A DNA stretch of 64,000 bases from Actinomycetota bacterium (GTDB taxonomy: Bacteria; Actinomycetota; Actinomycetes; Propionibacteriales; Propionibacteriaceae): positions 169,680 through 233,679 of the forward strand of contig JAIUOS010000003.1 in NCBI GenBank assembly GCA_020161755.1. The letters run 5' to 3'. The notes under the pieces were generated by a model, which made no database searches, was not told the origin of the DNA, and saw nothing but the letters and a program-made list of their open reading frames with translations. This document shows positions 19,322-28,362 of the stretch, one piece after another. How positions within the stretch are numbered: position 1 is the first letter of the stretch; each line of letters opens with the position of its first letter. The position numbers were made by a program, and so were the translations under genes.

Positions 19322-20152
19322 TCAGCAGGCGTCCGCCTTGGGCGGGTTCGTGGCCGCGTCCGGCGTGAACCCCGACGGTCCGACGGTGGCGTCCAGCGCC
19401 TTCTTCCAGGAGCCGTCCGCGACCATCTTCTCCAGCGCGGCGTTGATCGCCGTGCAGAGCTTGGTGTCGCCCTGCTTGATGCCCACCCCGTAGCGCTCGG
19501 TGCTGAACGGCTTGCCGACCACCTTCAGCTTGCCGGAGTACTGGCTCTGGGCGGCGAAGCCGGCCAGGATCACGTTGTCGGTGGTGACCGCGTCGATGCT
19601 GCCCGAGGCGAGCGCCTCCACGCACTTGGAGTAGGTGTCGTACTCCTGGAGCTGCACCTGGTTGGCGATGGTGTCCTTGATCTTCTTCGCCGAAGTGGAG
19701 CCGACGACCGAGCACAGCTTCTTCCCGTTGAGGGTCTCCGGTCCGGTGATGTCGGTGTTGGACGCGCTGACCAGCAGGTCCTGTCCGGCGATGAAGTACG
19801 GCCCGGCGAACGACACCTTCTTCTTGCGGTCGTCGGTGATGGAGTAGGTGGCGAAGATCATCTTGACCTGGTCGCTCTGGAGCAGGGTCTCGCGCTGGGC
19901 GGACGGGGACTCCTTGAACTCGACCTCGGTGTAGCCCAGGTCCTTGGCGACGTACCTCGCGACCTCCACGTCGAAGCCCTCGTAGTTGTCACCCACCTTC
20001 AGGCCGAGGCCGGGTTGGTCGAACTTGATGCCGATGATCACCTTGCCGCCGGTACCGGGGTCTCCGCCGGCGGGATTGCCGGCGCAGGCGGACAGGCTCA
20101 TGGCCAGCGCCGCCACGGCGCCGATCGCCCCGAGGGGCTTTCCGAACTTCAT
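19322..20152 (-). CDS. gluB: Glutamate-binding lipoprotein GluB
   Basis: 276-residue solute-binding protein anchored outside the membrane. It has a signal peptide ending in the lipobox LSAC with Cys23 as the lipidated residue, followed by a Gly/Pro-rich linker. The SBP family 3 body includes GFDVEVARYVAKDLG, ITDDRKKKVSFAGPYF and GSIDAVTTDN. Two internal Cys (in KLCSVVG and SKCVEA) and a Cys at the very C-terminus could form disulfides. GGAGGAG precedes the ATG. The 50-base gap to gluA carries a 9-base direct repeat. Confidence 0.94.
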   Translation of the reverse strand: MKFGKPLGAIGAVAALAMSLSACAGNPAGGDPGTGGKVIIGIKFDQPGLGLKVGDNYEGFDVEVARYVAKDLGYTEVEFKESPSAQRETLLQSDQVKMIFATYSITDDRKKKVSFAGPYFIAGQDLLVSASNTDITGPETLNGKKLCSVVGSTSAKKIKDTIANQVQLQEYDTYSKCVEALASGSIDAVTTDNVILAGFAAQSQYSGKLKVVGKPFSTERYGVGIKQGDTKLCTAINAALEKMVADGSWKKALDATVGPSGFTPDAATNPPKADAC

Positions 20153-20160
20153 CTCTCCTC

Positions 20161-20184
20161 CTTCGTAAGGAATCTCTTCGTAAG
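20161..20184. repeat. Direct repeat CTTCGTAAG x2 before gluB
   Basis: CTTCGTAAG occurs at 20161-20169 and 20176-20184 with a six-base spacer, in the gluA-gluB gap just before the gluB ribosome site on the minus strand. It may affect mRNA folding or translation of gluB, which must be made in excess over gluA; this is inference. Confidence 0.5.
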
Positions 20185-20201
20185 TAGGGAAGGTCGGTTG
20201 T

Positions 20202-20975
20202 TCAGTGCGTCAGGATCTTGCTCAGGAAGTCCTTCGCCCGGTCGGTCTGCGGGTGGGTGAAGAACTCCTCCGGTGAGTTCTCCTCGACGATCTGGCCGGC
20301 GGCCATGAAGACCACCCGGTCGGCGGCCTTGCGGGCGAACCCCATCTCGTGGGTCACGACGATCATCGTCATGCCGGCCCCGGCGAGGGCGACCATCACG
20401 TCCAGCACCTCGTTGATCATCTCGGGGTCGAGCGCCGAGGTGGGCTCGTCGAACAGCATCAGCTTGGGGTCCATGGCCAGCGCCCGGGCGATCGCCACTC
20501 GCTGCTGCTGGCCGCCGGAGAGCTGGGCGGGGTACTTGCCGGCCTGGTCGGCCACGCCCACGCGGTCGAGCAGGTCGGTGGCCTTCTTCTCGGCCTCGGG
20601 CGGCGTCAGCCCGCGCACCTTGATCGGGCCGAGGGTGACATTGTCGAGCACGGTCTTGTGGGCGAACAGGTTGAACGACTGGAACACCATGCCGACATCG
20701 GCCCGCAGGTGCGCGAGGGCCTTGCCCTCCTCGGGCAGCGGCACGCCGTCGATGGCGATCGTCCCCGAATCGATGGTCTCCAGGCGGTTGACGGCCCGGC
20801 ACAACGTCGACTTGCCCGAGCCGGACGGACCGAGCACCACGACCACCTCGCCCTTGCCGACGGCAAGGTTGATGTCGTTGAGGACGTGCAGCGTCCCGAA
20901 GTGCTTGTTGACCCCGGTGAGGACGACCACGGGCGTCGCGTCGGCAGTCGCCGGCTCCGTCCCCCTGGCTCCCAT
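20202..20975 (-). CDS. gluA: Glutamate ABC transporter ATP-binding protein GluA
   Basis: 257-residue ATPase of the polar amino acid transporter family. Walker [10 protein letters not shown] at residues 49-57, Q-loop in [11 protein letters not shown], signature [15 protein letters not shown], Walker [15 protein letters not shown], and the switch His in VVTHEMGF. It powers the GluBCD importer. First gene of the operon: a TACCTT box on the minus strand ends six bases before the ATG at 20975, so the mRNA is probably leaderless. Confidence 0.95.
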   Translation of the reverse strand: MGARGTEPATADATPVVVLTGVNKHFGTLHVLNDINLAVGKGEVVVVLGPSGSGKSTLCRAVNRLETIDSGTIAIDGVPLPEEGKALAHLRADVGMVFQSFNLFAHKTVLDNVTLGPIKVRGLTPPEAEKKATDLLDRVGVADQAGKYPAQLSGGQQQRVAIARALAMDPKLMLFDEPTSALDPEMINEVLDVMVALAGAGMTMIVVTHEMGFARKAADRVVFMAAGQIVEENSPEEFFTHPQTDRAKDFLSKILTH

Positions 20976-21090
20976 CCACCGAAGGTAGCCGGACCCTCAC
21001 GCGGTTGGCCACACTCGGCACGGGCCTCAGAATTACGACCCCGGAAGCGGTTTGGAGTGCCCGTTCACCGTACGGCTAGGGTGGCGAGTC

Positions 21091-21738
21091 ATGGCGACGC
21101 ATGTGGTGTGGGACTGGAACGGCACCCTCCTGGACGACCTCGAGTGCTGCGTCGAGGTCACCAACCAGATGCTGGTGGAGTTCGGCCTGCCGGTGCTCGA
21201 CGGGGTCGCCGCCTACCGGTCGGTCTTCCGCTTCCCGATCGTCGAGTACTACGCCGACCTCGGCTTCGACGTCTCCCCTGAGGGCAACTTCGACGCCGCC
21301 GCGCGCCGCTACCTCGAGCTGTACAGCCCGGCGTCGGTGGCCTGCGGCCTCCACGTCGGGGCGACCGAGGTGCTGGCGGACCTGCACGGGACCAGCGTCC
21401 GCCAGGTTGTGATCTCCGCCTCCGAACAGCAGAACCTGCTCGCCCAGCTCGGGCCGTGGTCGCTGGACCGGTGGCTGGACGGCGCCCACGGCATCGAGGA
21501 CATCTACGCCGCGTCGAAGGCCGGCATCGCCCGCCGCTGGCTGGAGGAGGTGGGCGTGGACCCCCAGCAGGTCTGCTTCGTCGGCGACTCCGAACACGAC
21601 TTCGAGATCGCGGACGCGCTCGGCGCGCGCTGCGTCCTGTTCAGCGGCGGCCACCACGCCCGCGAGCACCTCGCCGGCCTCGGCGTCCCCGTCGTCGACG
21701 ACCTGCGCCAGGTCAGCGAGTTCGTCCACGCGGTCTGA
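21091..21738 (+). CDS. HAD superfamily hydrolase (Gph-like)
   Basis: 215-residue phosphatase with HAD motif I DWNGTLLDD at residues 7-15 (the usual first DxD acid pair is DWN, with Trp-Asn in place of the second Asp), motif II VISAS, and motif IV VGDSEHDFEIADALG. Cap domain between about residues 20 and 85. Closest in type to phosphoglycolate phosphatase-like proteins; the substrate is unknown. TAGGGT at 21077-21082 ends eight bases before the ATG. It converges on sigA with a 10-base gap and no terminator. Confidence 0.87.
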   Translation: MATHVVWDWNGTLLDDLECCVEVTNQMLVEFGLPVLDGVAAYRSVFRFPIVEYYADLGFDVSPEGNFDAAARRYLELYSPASVACGLHVGATEVLADLHGTSVRQVVISASEQQNLLAQLGPWSLDRWLDGAHGIEDIYAASKAGIARRWLEEVGVDPQQVCFVGDSEHDFEIADALGARCVLFSGGHHAREHLAGLGVPVVDDLRQVSEFVHAV

Positions 21739-21748
21739 GCCCAACTGG

Positions 21749-23095
21749 TCAGTCGAGGTAGTCGCGCAGCACCTGGGAGCGGGACGGGTGGCGCAGCTTG
21801 CTCATGGTCTTGGACTCGATCTGGCGGATCCGCTCGCGGGTCACGCCGTAGACCTTGCCGATCTCGTCCAGCGTCTTGGGCTGGCCGTCGGTGAGGCCGA
21901 AGCGCATGCTGACCACGCCGGCCTCACGCTCGGAGAGCGTGTCCAGCACGTCGTGCAGCTGCTCCTGGAGCAGCGTGAAGTTGACCGCCTCCGCCGGCAC
22001 GACGGCCTCGGAGTCCTCGATCAGGTCGCCGAACTCCGAATCGCCGTCCTCGCCCAGCGGGGTGTGCAGCGAGATCGGCTCGCGGCCGTACTTCTGCACC
22101 TCCACGACCTTCTCCGGGGTCATGTCCAGCTCGCGGGCCAGCTCCTCCGGGGTTGGCTCGCGACCGAGGTCCTGGAGCATCTGCCGCTGCACGCGGGCCA
22201 GCTTGTTGATGACCTCCACCATGTGCACCGGGATACGGATCGTGCGGGCCTGGTCGGCCATGGCGCGGGTGATCGCCTGCTTGATCCACCACGTCGCGTA
22301 CGTGGAGAACTTGTAGCCCTTGGTGTAGTCGAACTTCTCGACCGCACGGATCAGGCCGAGGTTGCCCTCCTGGATCAGGTCCAGGAACAGCATGCCGCGA
22401 CCGGTGTACCGCTTGGCCAGCGAGACGACCAGGCGGAGGTTCGCCTCCAGCAGGTGGTTCTTGGCGCGGCGGCCGTCCTCGGCGATCCATTCCAGGTCGT
22501 CCTGGTCGCCGGGCACGCTGCCCTCGTTGACGGTCTCCTCGGCGAACAGGCCGGCCTCGATGCGCTTGGCCAGCTGCACCTCCTGCTCGGCGTTCAGCAG
22601 GGCGACCTTGCCGATCTGCTTCAGGTAGTCCTTGACCGGGTCGGCGGTGGCGCCGGCGGCCATGACCTGCTGCTCGGGCTCGTCGGCGTCGTCGGCGTCG
22701 GACAGGCTGAAGCCCTGGTCCTCGCTCAACTCCTGCTCGGTCTTGGCGGCCTCGGCCGGCTCGAAGTCGGACTCGTCGACGTCGTCGAGGGTGCGCTTCT
22801 GTCCGCCGACCGTGAGGACGACGTCGTCGCCCTCACGCGCGAACTTCACGTTGCCCAGGTTGGACGGCTCCAGGACCTCCTCGACCGTCACCTCCTCGAG
22901 TTCGACGTCGGCGTCCTCGGCGAGCGCGCCGTCGGTGGGCTCGGTGTCCTCGTCCGGGGTCACCGGCGAGCTGCTCTCGGGGTTCGGGACCGCCTTCACC
23001 GGGGAGCTGGCGGCCTTGCGCGCCGGGGTCTTCGGGGTCGCGGCGACGACCTCATCGGTGGCGGAAACGGCGGCGGCACGGGAACGTGGAGACAC
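21749..23095 (-). CDS. sigA: Primary RNA polymerase sigma factor SigA (RpoD/HrdB)
   Basis: 448-residue group 1 sigma-70 factor. The acidic N-terminal ~150 residues are low complexity. Region 1.2 begins at [13 protein letters not shown], region 2 spans [17 protein letters not shown] to ITRAMADQ (binding -10 DNA), region 3 includes [12 protein letters not shown], and region 4 ends with [22 protein letters not shown], binding -35 DNA. It directs housekeeping transcription. GTG or ATG near 23095; the leader upstream contains TTGACA on the minus strand and an inverted repeat at 23130-23147. Position near parC/parE and sigB matches other Actinobacteria. Confidence 0.96.
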   Translation of the reverse strand: MSPRSRAAAVSATDEVVAATPKTPARKAASSPVKAVPNPESSSPVTPDEDTEPTDGALAEDADVELEEVTVEEVLEPSNLGNVKFAREGDDVVLTVGGQKRTLDDVDESDFEPAEAAKTEQELSEDQGFSLSDADDADEPEQQVMAAGATADPVKDYLKQIGKVALLNAEQEVQLAKRIEAGLFAEETVNEGSVPGDQDDLEWIAEDGRRAKNHLLEANLRLVVSLAKRYTGRGMLFLDLIQEGNLGLIRAVEKFDYTKGYKFSTYATWWIKQAITRAMADQARTIRIPVHMVEVINKLARVQRQMLQDLGREPTPEELARELDMTPEKVVEVQKYGREPISLHTPLGEDGDSEFGDLIEDSEAVVPAEAVNFTLLQEQLHDVLDTLSEREAGVVSMRFGLTDGQPKTLDEIGKVYGVTRERIRQIESKTMSKLRHPSRSQVLRDYLD

Positions 23096-23129
23096 GGGGC
23101 TTACCTCTCAACAGAGCGTTCAAGGGCGC

Positions 23130-23150
23130 ACAACAACCGGGTGTTGTCAA
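23130..23150 (-). promoter_or_regulatory. sigA upstream region: inverted repeat and TTGACA
   Basis: ACAAC (23130-23134) and GTTGT (23143-23147) form an inverted repeat, and TGTCAA at 23145-23150 is a perfect minus-strand -35 hexamer TTGACA. I found no matching good -10 at 17-18 bases, so the exact promoter is unresolved. Confidence 0.35.
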
Positions 23151-23222
23151 TACTCGCTGGTTCCAGTGTGCCACGCCCGGACCGAACACCCAAGTCGTGG
23201 TGGCACTCCTACGCTGGGCGTC

Positions 23223-25373
23223 ATGCCTGTACCCCTCGAGCCACCGGTCGCACCGCGCCGTCCCGAGCCCCGCGTCCACCACGGCGACACCTTCGTCGAC
23301 CCGTACGCCTGGATGCGGCACAAGGACGACCCGGAGTTCCTCGCGTACCTGGAGGCCGAGAACGCCTGGACCGAGACGGTCACCGCACCCCTCGCGGGGC
23401 TCCGCGAGGAACTGTTCAACGACATCTCGGTGCGCACCAGGCAGACCGACCTGAGCGTGCCCGACTTCGCGCGCCACGACGGACTCGGCGAGTTCTGGTA
23501 CTACGCCCGCACCACCGAGGGCCTGGACTACGCCAGCCTCTATCGCTGCCCGGCCACCGGGCGCGACGCCATGCCCGACCCGGACGCCGACGTCCCGGCG
23601 GGCGAGCACCTCCTGCTGGACGTCCAGGCGTTGTCGGAGGGGCACGACTTCTTCGCGCTCGGCTGCTTCGACATCTCCCCGGACGGACGCCGCGCGGCCT
23701 ACTCGGTCGACACCGAGGGCGACGAGCGCTACCACCTGTACTTCCTGGACCTGCTCACCGGCGAACTGCTTCCCGACGAGGTCGAGGAGGTCGCCGGCGG
23801 CGGCACCTGGGCGGGCAACGGTGCGTTCTGCTACCTCACCGTCGACGACGCCTGGCGTCCGGACCGGCTGTGGCGCCACACGCTCGGCACGACCGGCGAC
23901 GACGAACTGCTGTACACCGAGGCCGACGAGCGCTTCTGGCTCGGCGTCGACTCCTCCCGGGACCATCGCTGGGTGCACGTCGCCGCGGCCAGCAAGACCA
24001 GCACCGAGGCCTGGCTGCTCGACACCACCGATCCGGACGCCGTCCTGCGCTCGGTGGCGCCACGGCGCGACGACGTCGAGTACGACGTCGAGGTCGCCGG
24101 CGACCGGCTGTTCATCGTCCACAACGACGGCGCCCCCGACTTCGCGCTCGCCGAGGCCCCGCTCGCCGCCAGCTCGCCCGAGGAGTGGCGGACGCTGCGC
24201 GCGGGCGAGCCCGGCGTCCGGCTGCTCGGGGTGACCGCCTACGACCGGGTGCTGGTGCTCAGCCTGCGTCGCGAGGGCCTCCAGGTCGTCGCCCTGCGGC
24301 ACCGGGACGCGGACGGGAACCCCGGCCCGGAGGTGGAGATCGGCTTCGACGAACCCCTCTACCAGGTGGACGCCGACGACGGCGACGAGGCCGACACCGA
24401 CCGGATCCGGCTGCACTACCAGTCGATGGTCACCCCCGACCAGGTGCTGGAGTACGCGCTGGCCGACGGCAGCCGCACCGTCCTGCGACAGCGTCCGGTG
24501 CTCGACCACCCCGACCACGGGCCCTACCGGCCCTCCGACTACGTGCAGCGCCGGGAGTGGGCGACCGCCGAGGACGGCACGCGGGTGCCGCTGTCGCTGG
24601 TATACCGGCGCGACCTGCCGCTCGACGGCAGCGCCGGCTGCCTGCTGTACGGCTACGGCGCCTACGAGATCAGCATCCCGCCCACGTTCTCGATCGCCCG
24701 CCTCAGCCTGCTCGACCGCGGCTACGTGCACGCGATCGCCCACGTCCGCGGCGGCGGCGAGCTCGGCCGCGCCTGGTACGAGGGCGGCAAGCTGGCCGCC
24801 AAGCAGAACACGTTCACCGACTTCATCGCCTGCGCCCGGCACCTGGTGGCCCGCAGGTACACCTCGGTCCCCCGCCTGGTCGCCGAGGGCGGCAGCGCCG
24901 GCGGCCTCCTGATCGGGGCCGCGGTCAACCTGGCCCCGGACGCCTTCGGTGCCGTCCACGCCGCCGTCCCGTTCGTCGATGCCCTCACCACCATGCTCAA
25001 CCCGGAACTCCCGCTGACGGTGAGCGAGTGGGAGGAGTGGGGCGACCCGCTCCACGACGCCGAGGCGTACGCCCGGATGCGCGGCTACTCCCCCTACGAG
25101 AACGTCCGGGCCGGGCAGTACCCGGCGATCCTGGTGACCGCCAGCCTCAACGACACCCGGGTGGAGGTCACCGAGCCGGCGAAGTGGGTCGCCCGGTTGC
25201 GCCACGACTCCGGCTCGCGGCGACCGGTGCTGCTGCGCACCGAACTCACCGCCGGTCACGGCGGCAGTTCGGGACGGTATTCGGCCTGGCGCGACGCCGC
25301 GTTCGAGGTGGCCTGGATGATCGATGCGACCTCGCCTCGTCCCAGCGGTGCGCCGCAGGAGGGCCCTGGGTAA
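23223..25373 (+). CDS. ptrB: Oligopeptidase B (S9A family)
   Basis: 716-residue cytosolic serine peptidase that cleaves short peptides after basic residues. The N-terminal beta-propeller opens with the family signature HHGDTFVDPYAWMRHKDDPEFLAYLEAEN (positions about 18-46). The catalytic domain has GYGAYE, the Ser motif EGGSAGGLLIGA, the Asp in SLNDTRVE and the His in TAGHGGSSGR. The ATG at 23223 is chosen because TACGCT at 23210-23215 ends seven bases upstream (leaderless) and conservation starts here. It lies between sigA and sigB. Confidence 0.94.
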   Translation: MPVPLEPPVAPRRPEPRVHHGDTFVDPYAWMRHKDDPEFLAYLEAENAWTETVTAPLAGLREELFNDISVRTRQTDLSVPDFARHDGLGEFWYYARTTEGLDYASLYRCPATGRDAMPDPDADVPAGEHLLLDVQALSEGHDFFALGCFDISPDGRRAAYSVDTEGDERYHLYFLDLLTGELLPDEVEEVAGGGTWAGNGAFCYLTVDDAWRPDRLWRHTLGTTGDDELLYTEADERFWLGVDSSRDHRWVHVAAASKTSTEAWLLDTTDPDAVLRSVAPRRDDVEYDVEVAGDRLFIVHNDGAPDFALAEAPLAASSPEEWRTLRAGEPGVRLLGVTAYDRVLVLSLRREGLQVVALRHRDADGNPGPEVEIGFDEPLYQVDADDGDEADTDRIRLHYQSMVTPDQVLEYALADGSRTVLRQRPVLDHPDHGPYRPSDYVQRREWATAEDGTRVPLSLVYRRDLPLDGSAGCLLYGYGAYEISIPPTFSIARLSLLDRGYVHAIAHVRGGGELGRAWYEGGKLAAKQNTFTDFIACARHLVARRYTSVPRLVAEGGSAGGLLIGAAVNLAPDAFGAVHAAVPFVDALTTMLNPELPLTVSEWEEWGDPLHDAEAYARMRGYSPYENVRAGQYPAILVTASLNDTRVEVTEPAKWVARLRHDSGSRRPVLLRTELTAGHGGSSGRYSAWRDAAFEVAWMIDATSPRPSGAPQEGPG

Positions 25374-25499
25374 GGGGTTGCGTACGACCGTGGTCTGAAT
25401 CTGCCCCCTACGGCTGCTCTCCGGGGATGGTCAGGGGTGTCCGGGGCAGAAAACCGCCCCCCTCGCACGTTGTACTGATGACGAGCGAAAGGGAAGCAC

Positions 25500-26450
25500 G
25501 TGATCTCCACTGCACATCGGATCCGTAGCACGGATGGCATCGACGGTAAGGACGCGGTCGGGTTGTACCTCGACGGCATCGCCAAGACGCCCCTGTTGAC
25601 GGCCGAGGAAGAGGTCCAGCTGGCGAAGCTGATCGAAGCCGGTCGGTACGCCCAGGCCGTCCTCGACGACACGCTGGAATCCTCCGAGGAGTCGCTGCGG
25701 CACGTCCGCGCGACCCGCGACGAACTCGAGACCATCGCGGCCGAGGGGGAGGCGGCCATGCAGCGCTTCATCACCGCGAACCTCCGCCTGGTGGTGTCGG
25801 TCGCCCGCAAGTACGGCCGTGCGCAGATGCCGCTGCTCGACCTCGTCCAGGAGGGCAACACCGGCCTGATCCGTGCGGTCGAGAAGTTCGACTACACCAA
25901 GGGCTTCAAGTTCTCCACGTACGCCACCTGGTGGGTGCGCCAGTCGATCTCCCGCGGCATCGCCCAGCAGGGTCGCATCGTCCGGCTCCCCGTCCACGTC
26001 GCCGAGCAGGTCAACCAGGTCTCCGCGGTGCGCCGCACCCTGGAGCGCCGCTTCGGTCGTGAGCCCGAACTGGTCGAGATCGCGACCGAGCTCGGGGTGT
26101 CCGAGGAACAGGTGATCGACCTGCTGCGCCTCTCCCGCGACCACGTCAGCCTCGACGCCCCCGTCGAGGAGGACGGCGACACCGCCCTGGGCGACCTGCT
26201 CGCCCGCGAGATGTCGCCCGGCCCCGACGAGGTCGTGCTGGACGCCGAGGACCGCGCCCGCCTGGACGCGATGCTCTCCAGCCTCGACGAGCGCTCCGCC
26301 GACGTGGTGCGCCGCCGCTACGGCCTGCTCGACGGCCGCCAGGCCAAGCTGGCCGACATCGCCGCGATCTGGGGCATCACCGCCGAACGTGTCCGCCAGA
26401 TCGAGCGTCACGCCATCTCGAAGCTGCGGGGAGACGCCGAGGCCGCCTGA
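25500..26450 (+). CDS. sigB: Group 2 sigma factor SigB
   Basis: 316-residue principal-like sigma factor without the long acidic N-terminus of SigA. Regions 1.2 (AVGLYLDGIAKTPLLTAEEE), 2 (NLRLVVSVARKYGRAQM to QSISRGIAQQ), 3 (RLPVHVAEQVNQV) and 4 (TAERVRQIERHAISKL) are intact. Group 2 factors serve stress and stationary-phase genes and recognise promoters close to those of SigA. GTG start at 25500 after GAAAGGGAAG. A 125-base leader region precedes it, and a strong terminator follows. Confidence 0.93.
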   Translation: MISTAHRIRSTDGIDGKDAVGLYLDGIAKTPLLTAEEEVQLAKLIEAGRYAQAVLDDTLESSEESLRHVRATRDELETIAAEGEAAMQRFITANLRLVVSVARKYGRAQMPLLDLVQEGNTGLIRAVEKFDYTKGFKFSTYATWWVRQSISRGIAQQGRIVRLPVHVAEQVNQVSAVRRTLERRFGREPELVEIATELGVSEEQVIDLLRLSRDHVSLDAPVEEDGDTALGDLLAREMSPGPDEVVLDAEDRARLDAMLSSLDERSADVVRRRYGLLDGRQAKLADIAAIWGITAERVRQIERHAISKLRGDAEAA

Positions 26451-26474
26451 GCTCCGGCCGCGTCGCTCCGTTCC

Positions 26475-26511
26475 GCCGAAAGCCCCAGGTCGCGGCCTGG
26501 GGCTTTTCGGC
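26475..26511 (+). terminator. Terminator after sigB
   Basis: An 11-base-pair stem, AAAGCCCCAGG (26479-26489) with CCTGGGGCTTT (26496-26506), extended outward by CCG/CGG with one bulge and ending in TTTTC. It can stop transcription of sigB and, read from the other strand, of tesB. Confidence 0.9.
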
Positions 26512-26530
26512 GCCCGGACGCGGGCCCGCG

Positions 26531-27388
26531 TCAGTGGTCGAGCAGCCGGATCAGGCCCTCCTGCGCGCAGGAGGCGGCCAGCCGTCCGCCGGAGAACAGC
26601 CGGCCGAAGCTGAACCCCAGCCCGGCGGACGCCGAGGGCGACACCTGGTCGTACAGCAGCCACTCGTCGGCCCGGGCCGGACGGTGGAACCACATCGAGT
26701 GGTCGATCGAGGCGACCTGCATGTTCGGCCCGCCGAACTCCACCGGGTGCGACACCGTGGAGACCGCGAGCAGGGTGAGGTCGCTGAGGTAGGCCAGCAC
26801 GGCCTGGTGCAGCTGCGGGTCGTCGGGCAGCGCGCTCTCCGCCCGCACCCAGACCTTCATCGCGGCGTCGCGGCGGCCGTCGCCGTCCAGCGTCGAGGTG
26901 TCGGAGGCGAACCGGGTCTCCAGCGCTCCCCACTCCTGGCGCCACGCCTCCGCCGCCCGGCGGGAGCGGGCGCCCAGCACCTCGGCCAGCGGCGGGCAGT
27001 CCTGCGGCGCCGGGACGTCGACCGGCGTCGCGTCGGCGTGGTCCAGGCCCGCCTCGAGCTCGTGGAACGAGGCGACCATGGTGAAGATCACGCGTCCGCC
27101 CTGGTCGGCGACCACCCGGCGGGCCGAGAAGTTCGCGCCGTCCCTGGTGGTCTCGACGACGTAGCGGATCGGGGTGCCGGCGACCCCGGCCCGCAGGAAG
27201 TAGGCGCCGAGGGAGTGGGCGACCCGTCCGGCGGGAACCGTCGCGTAGCCGGCCAGCAGGGCCTGGGCGAGCACCTGGCCGCCGAAAACCCGCTGCCGCG
27301 CCGAGCCGGCGTCCTGCCCGGAGAAGGTGTCCTCGCCCGTGCGTTCGAGCTCGAGGAGACCGATCAGCTCGTCGACCGACTGCGGCAC
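26531..27388 (-). CDS. tesB: Acyl-CoA thioesterase II
   Basis: 285-residue double-hotdog thioesterase that hydrolyses acyl-CoA to free acid and CoA. Typical elements: VFGGQVLAQALLAG near residue 34, HSLGAYFLRAG near 58, and the C-terminal SIDHSMWFHRP with the catalytic Asp, followed by the conserved GLGFSFGRLFS. GTG start at 27388, two bases after the PAC2 stop, so the two genes are co-transcribed from the PAC2 promoter. The physiological acyl chain is unknown. Confidence 0.93.
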   Translation of the reverse strand: MPQSVDELIGLLELERTGEDTFSGQDAGSARQRVFGGQVLAQALLAGYATVPAGRVAHSLGAYFLRAGVAGTPIRYVVETTRDGANFSARRVVADQGGRVIFTMVASFHELEAGLDHADATPVDVPAPQDCPPLAEVLGARSRRAAEAWRQEWGALETRFASDTSTLDGDGRRDAAMKVWVRAESALPDDPQLHQAVLAYLSDLTLLAVSTVSHPVEFGGPNMQVASIDHSMWFHRPARADEWLLYDQVSPSASAGLGFSFGRLFSGGRLAASCAQEGLIRLLDH

Positions 27389-27390
27389 CG

Positions 27391-28290
27391 CTAGCGCCGG
27401 AAGTCGGTCGGCGGGTCCTGCTCGGCGAGGAACTGCTCGACCGCGGCACCGATCTCCTCCGCGCTCGGCACCGAGGCCGCCCCGCTGTCGCTCAGCCGGT
27501 CGTACTGCTCCTCCAGCGCCTGCACGACCGCCGGGAAGTCGGCGTCCTCGGCGGTCTCGGAGTCGATGCCCGCCAGGTTGGCGGCGATCCGCTCACCGAG
27601 CTCGTCGAGCGGCAGGTCGAGGTCGGCGGCCGCGGCCATCCGGCGCAGCACCGCCTCGGTGGCCTGCGGGAACGCGGTCTGCGCGAGGTAGTGCGGCACG
27701 TGGGCGACGAACCCCTGCGCGAGCATCCCGGCCTGCCCGGCCCGGTACTCCAGCACGTGGGAGAAGCTGCCGGGCAGCTGGACGCGGTCGATCCACATCG
27801 GGTTGCCGCTGACCGTCTCGGGGTCGGTGGCGTGGGCGGTGACCAGCGTCGGACGGGTGTGGGGCACGGCCATCGGGACGCCGGCCACCGTCATCAGCCG
27901 GGACACCTCCAGCCGCTCGGCGATGCCGAGGACGGCCGCCGAGGCGCGGTTCCACTGCGTGTCGGGCTCGGGGCCGGTGAACAGCAGGAACGGCTTGCCA
28001 CTGGCGTCCAGCAGCCGGTGGATCACCAGTGAGTAGTCGGTCATCGACACCCACTGGTTGGTGTCGAACACCATCTGCGGGCGGCGGGAGCGGTAGTCGT
28101 GCAGCTGGTCGTGGTCGAACTCCACCAGGACCTCGTGCTCGCACACCTCGAGGAGGTAGCGCCCCGCGCTGTGGCTCACCGAGCCGGCGTCGATGTAGCC
28201 GTCGAGAAGGTGGATCAGGGCAGGACTGGTGCCCCGAACCGAGGCCCACAGTTCGGGGTTGAAGGTGTAGAGCAACCGCGGATCGAGCAC
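27391..28290 (-). CDS. PAC2 family protein
   Basis: 299-residue PAC2-domain protein, the fold of the proteasome assembly chaperone 2. Conserved pieces: HLLDGYIDAGSVSHSAGRYLLE near residue 27, LLFTGPEPDTQWNR near 101, and VPHYLAQTAFP near 196. Actinobacterial members are widespread; whether this one relates to proteasome assembly is not known. GTG start at 28290, with TACAGT on the minus strand ending six bases upstream (leaderless). tesB follows in the same operon. Confidence 0.88.
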   Translation of the reverse strand: MLDPRLLYTFNPELWASVRGTSPALIHLLDGYIDAGSVSHSAGRYLLEVCEHEVLVEFDHDQLHDYRSRRPQMVFDTNQWVSMTDYSLVIHRLLDASGKPFLLFTGPEPDTQWNRASAAVLGIAERLEVSRLMTVAGVPMAVPHTRPTLVTAHATDPETVSGNPMWIDRVQLPGSFSHVLEYRAGQAGMLAQGFVAHVPHYLAQTAFPQATEAVLRRMAAAADLDLPLDELGERIAANLAGIDSETAEDADFPAVVQALEEQYDRLSDSGAASVPSAEEIGAAVEQFLAEQDPPTDFRR

Positions 28291-28303
28291 CCGGCCACTG
28301 TAC

Positions 28304-28327
28304 CCCGGGGCACCCTCGCACCCCGGG
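28304..28327 (-). terminator. Possible terminator hairpin after the LysR gene
   Basis: CCCGGGG at 28304-28310 pairs with CCCCGGG at 28321-28327, forming a 7-base-pair stem with a 10-base loop 36 bases after the LysR stop. There is no T-tract, and it lies just upstream of the PAC2 promoter, so it may also affect that promoter. Confidence 0.4.
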
Positions 28328-28362
28328 CATTGCGCTGTGGGCTGACGCGCCGCCGGGTCGCC

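Noticed and set aside
23096..23222. ClgR operator upstream of ptrB (and near hflX)
   Set aside because: Both genes are ClgR targets in Corynebacterium, but no symmetric CGCT-N5-AGCG-like site was found here.
21788..25528. A 1246-codon plus-strand frame across sigA and ptrB
   Set aside because: It runs antisense to sigA and out of frame with ptrB. It is an artefact of high GC content.
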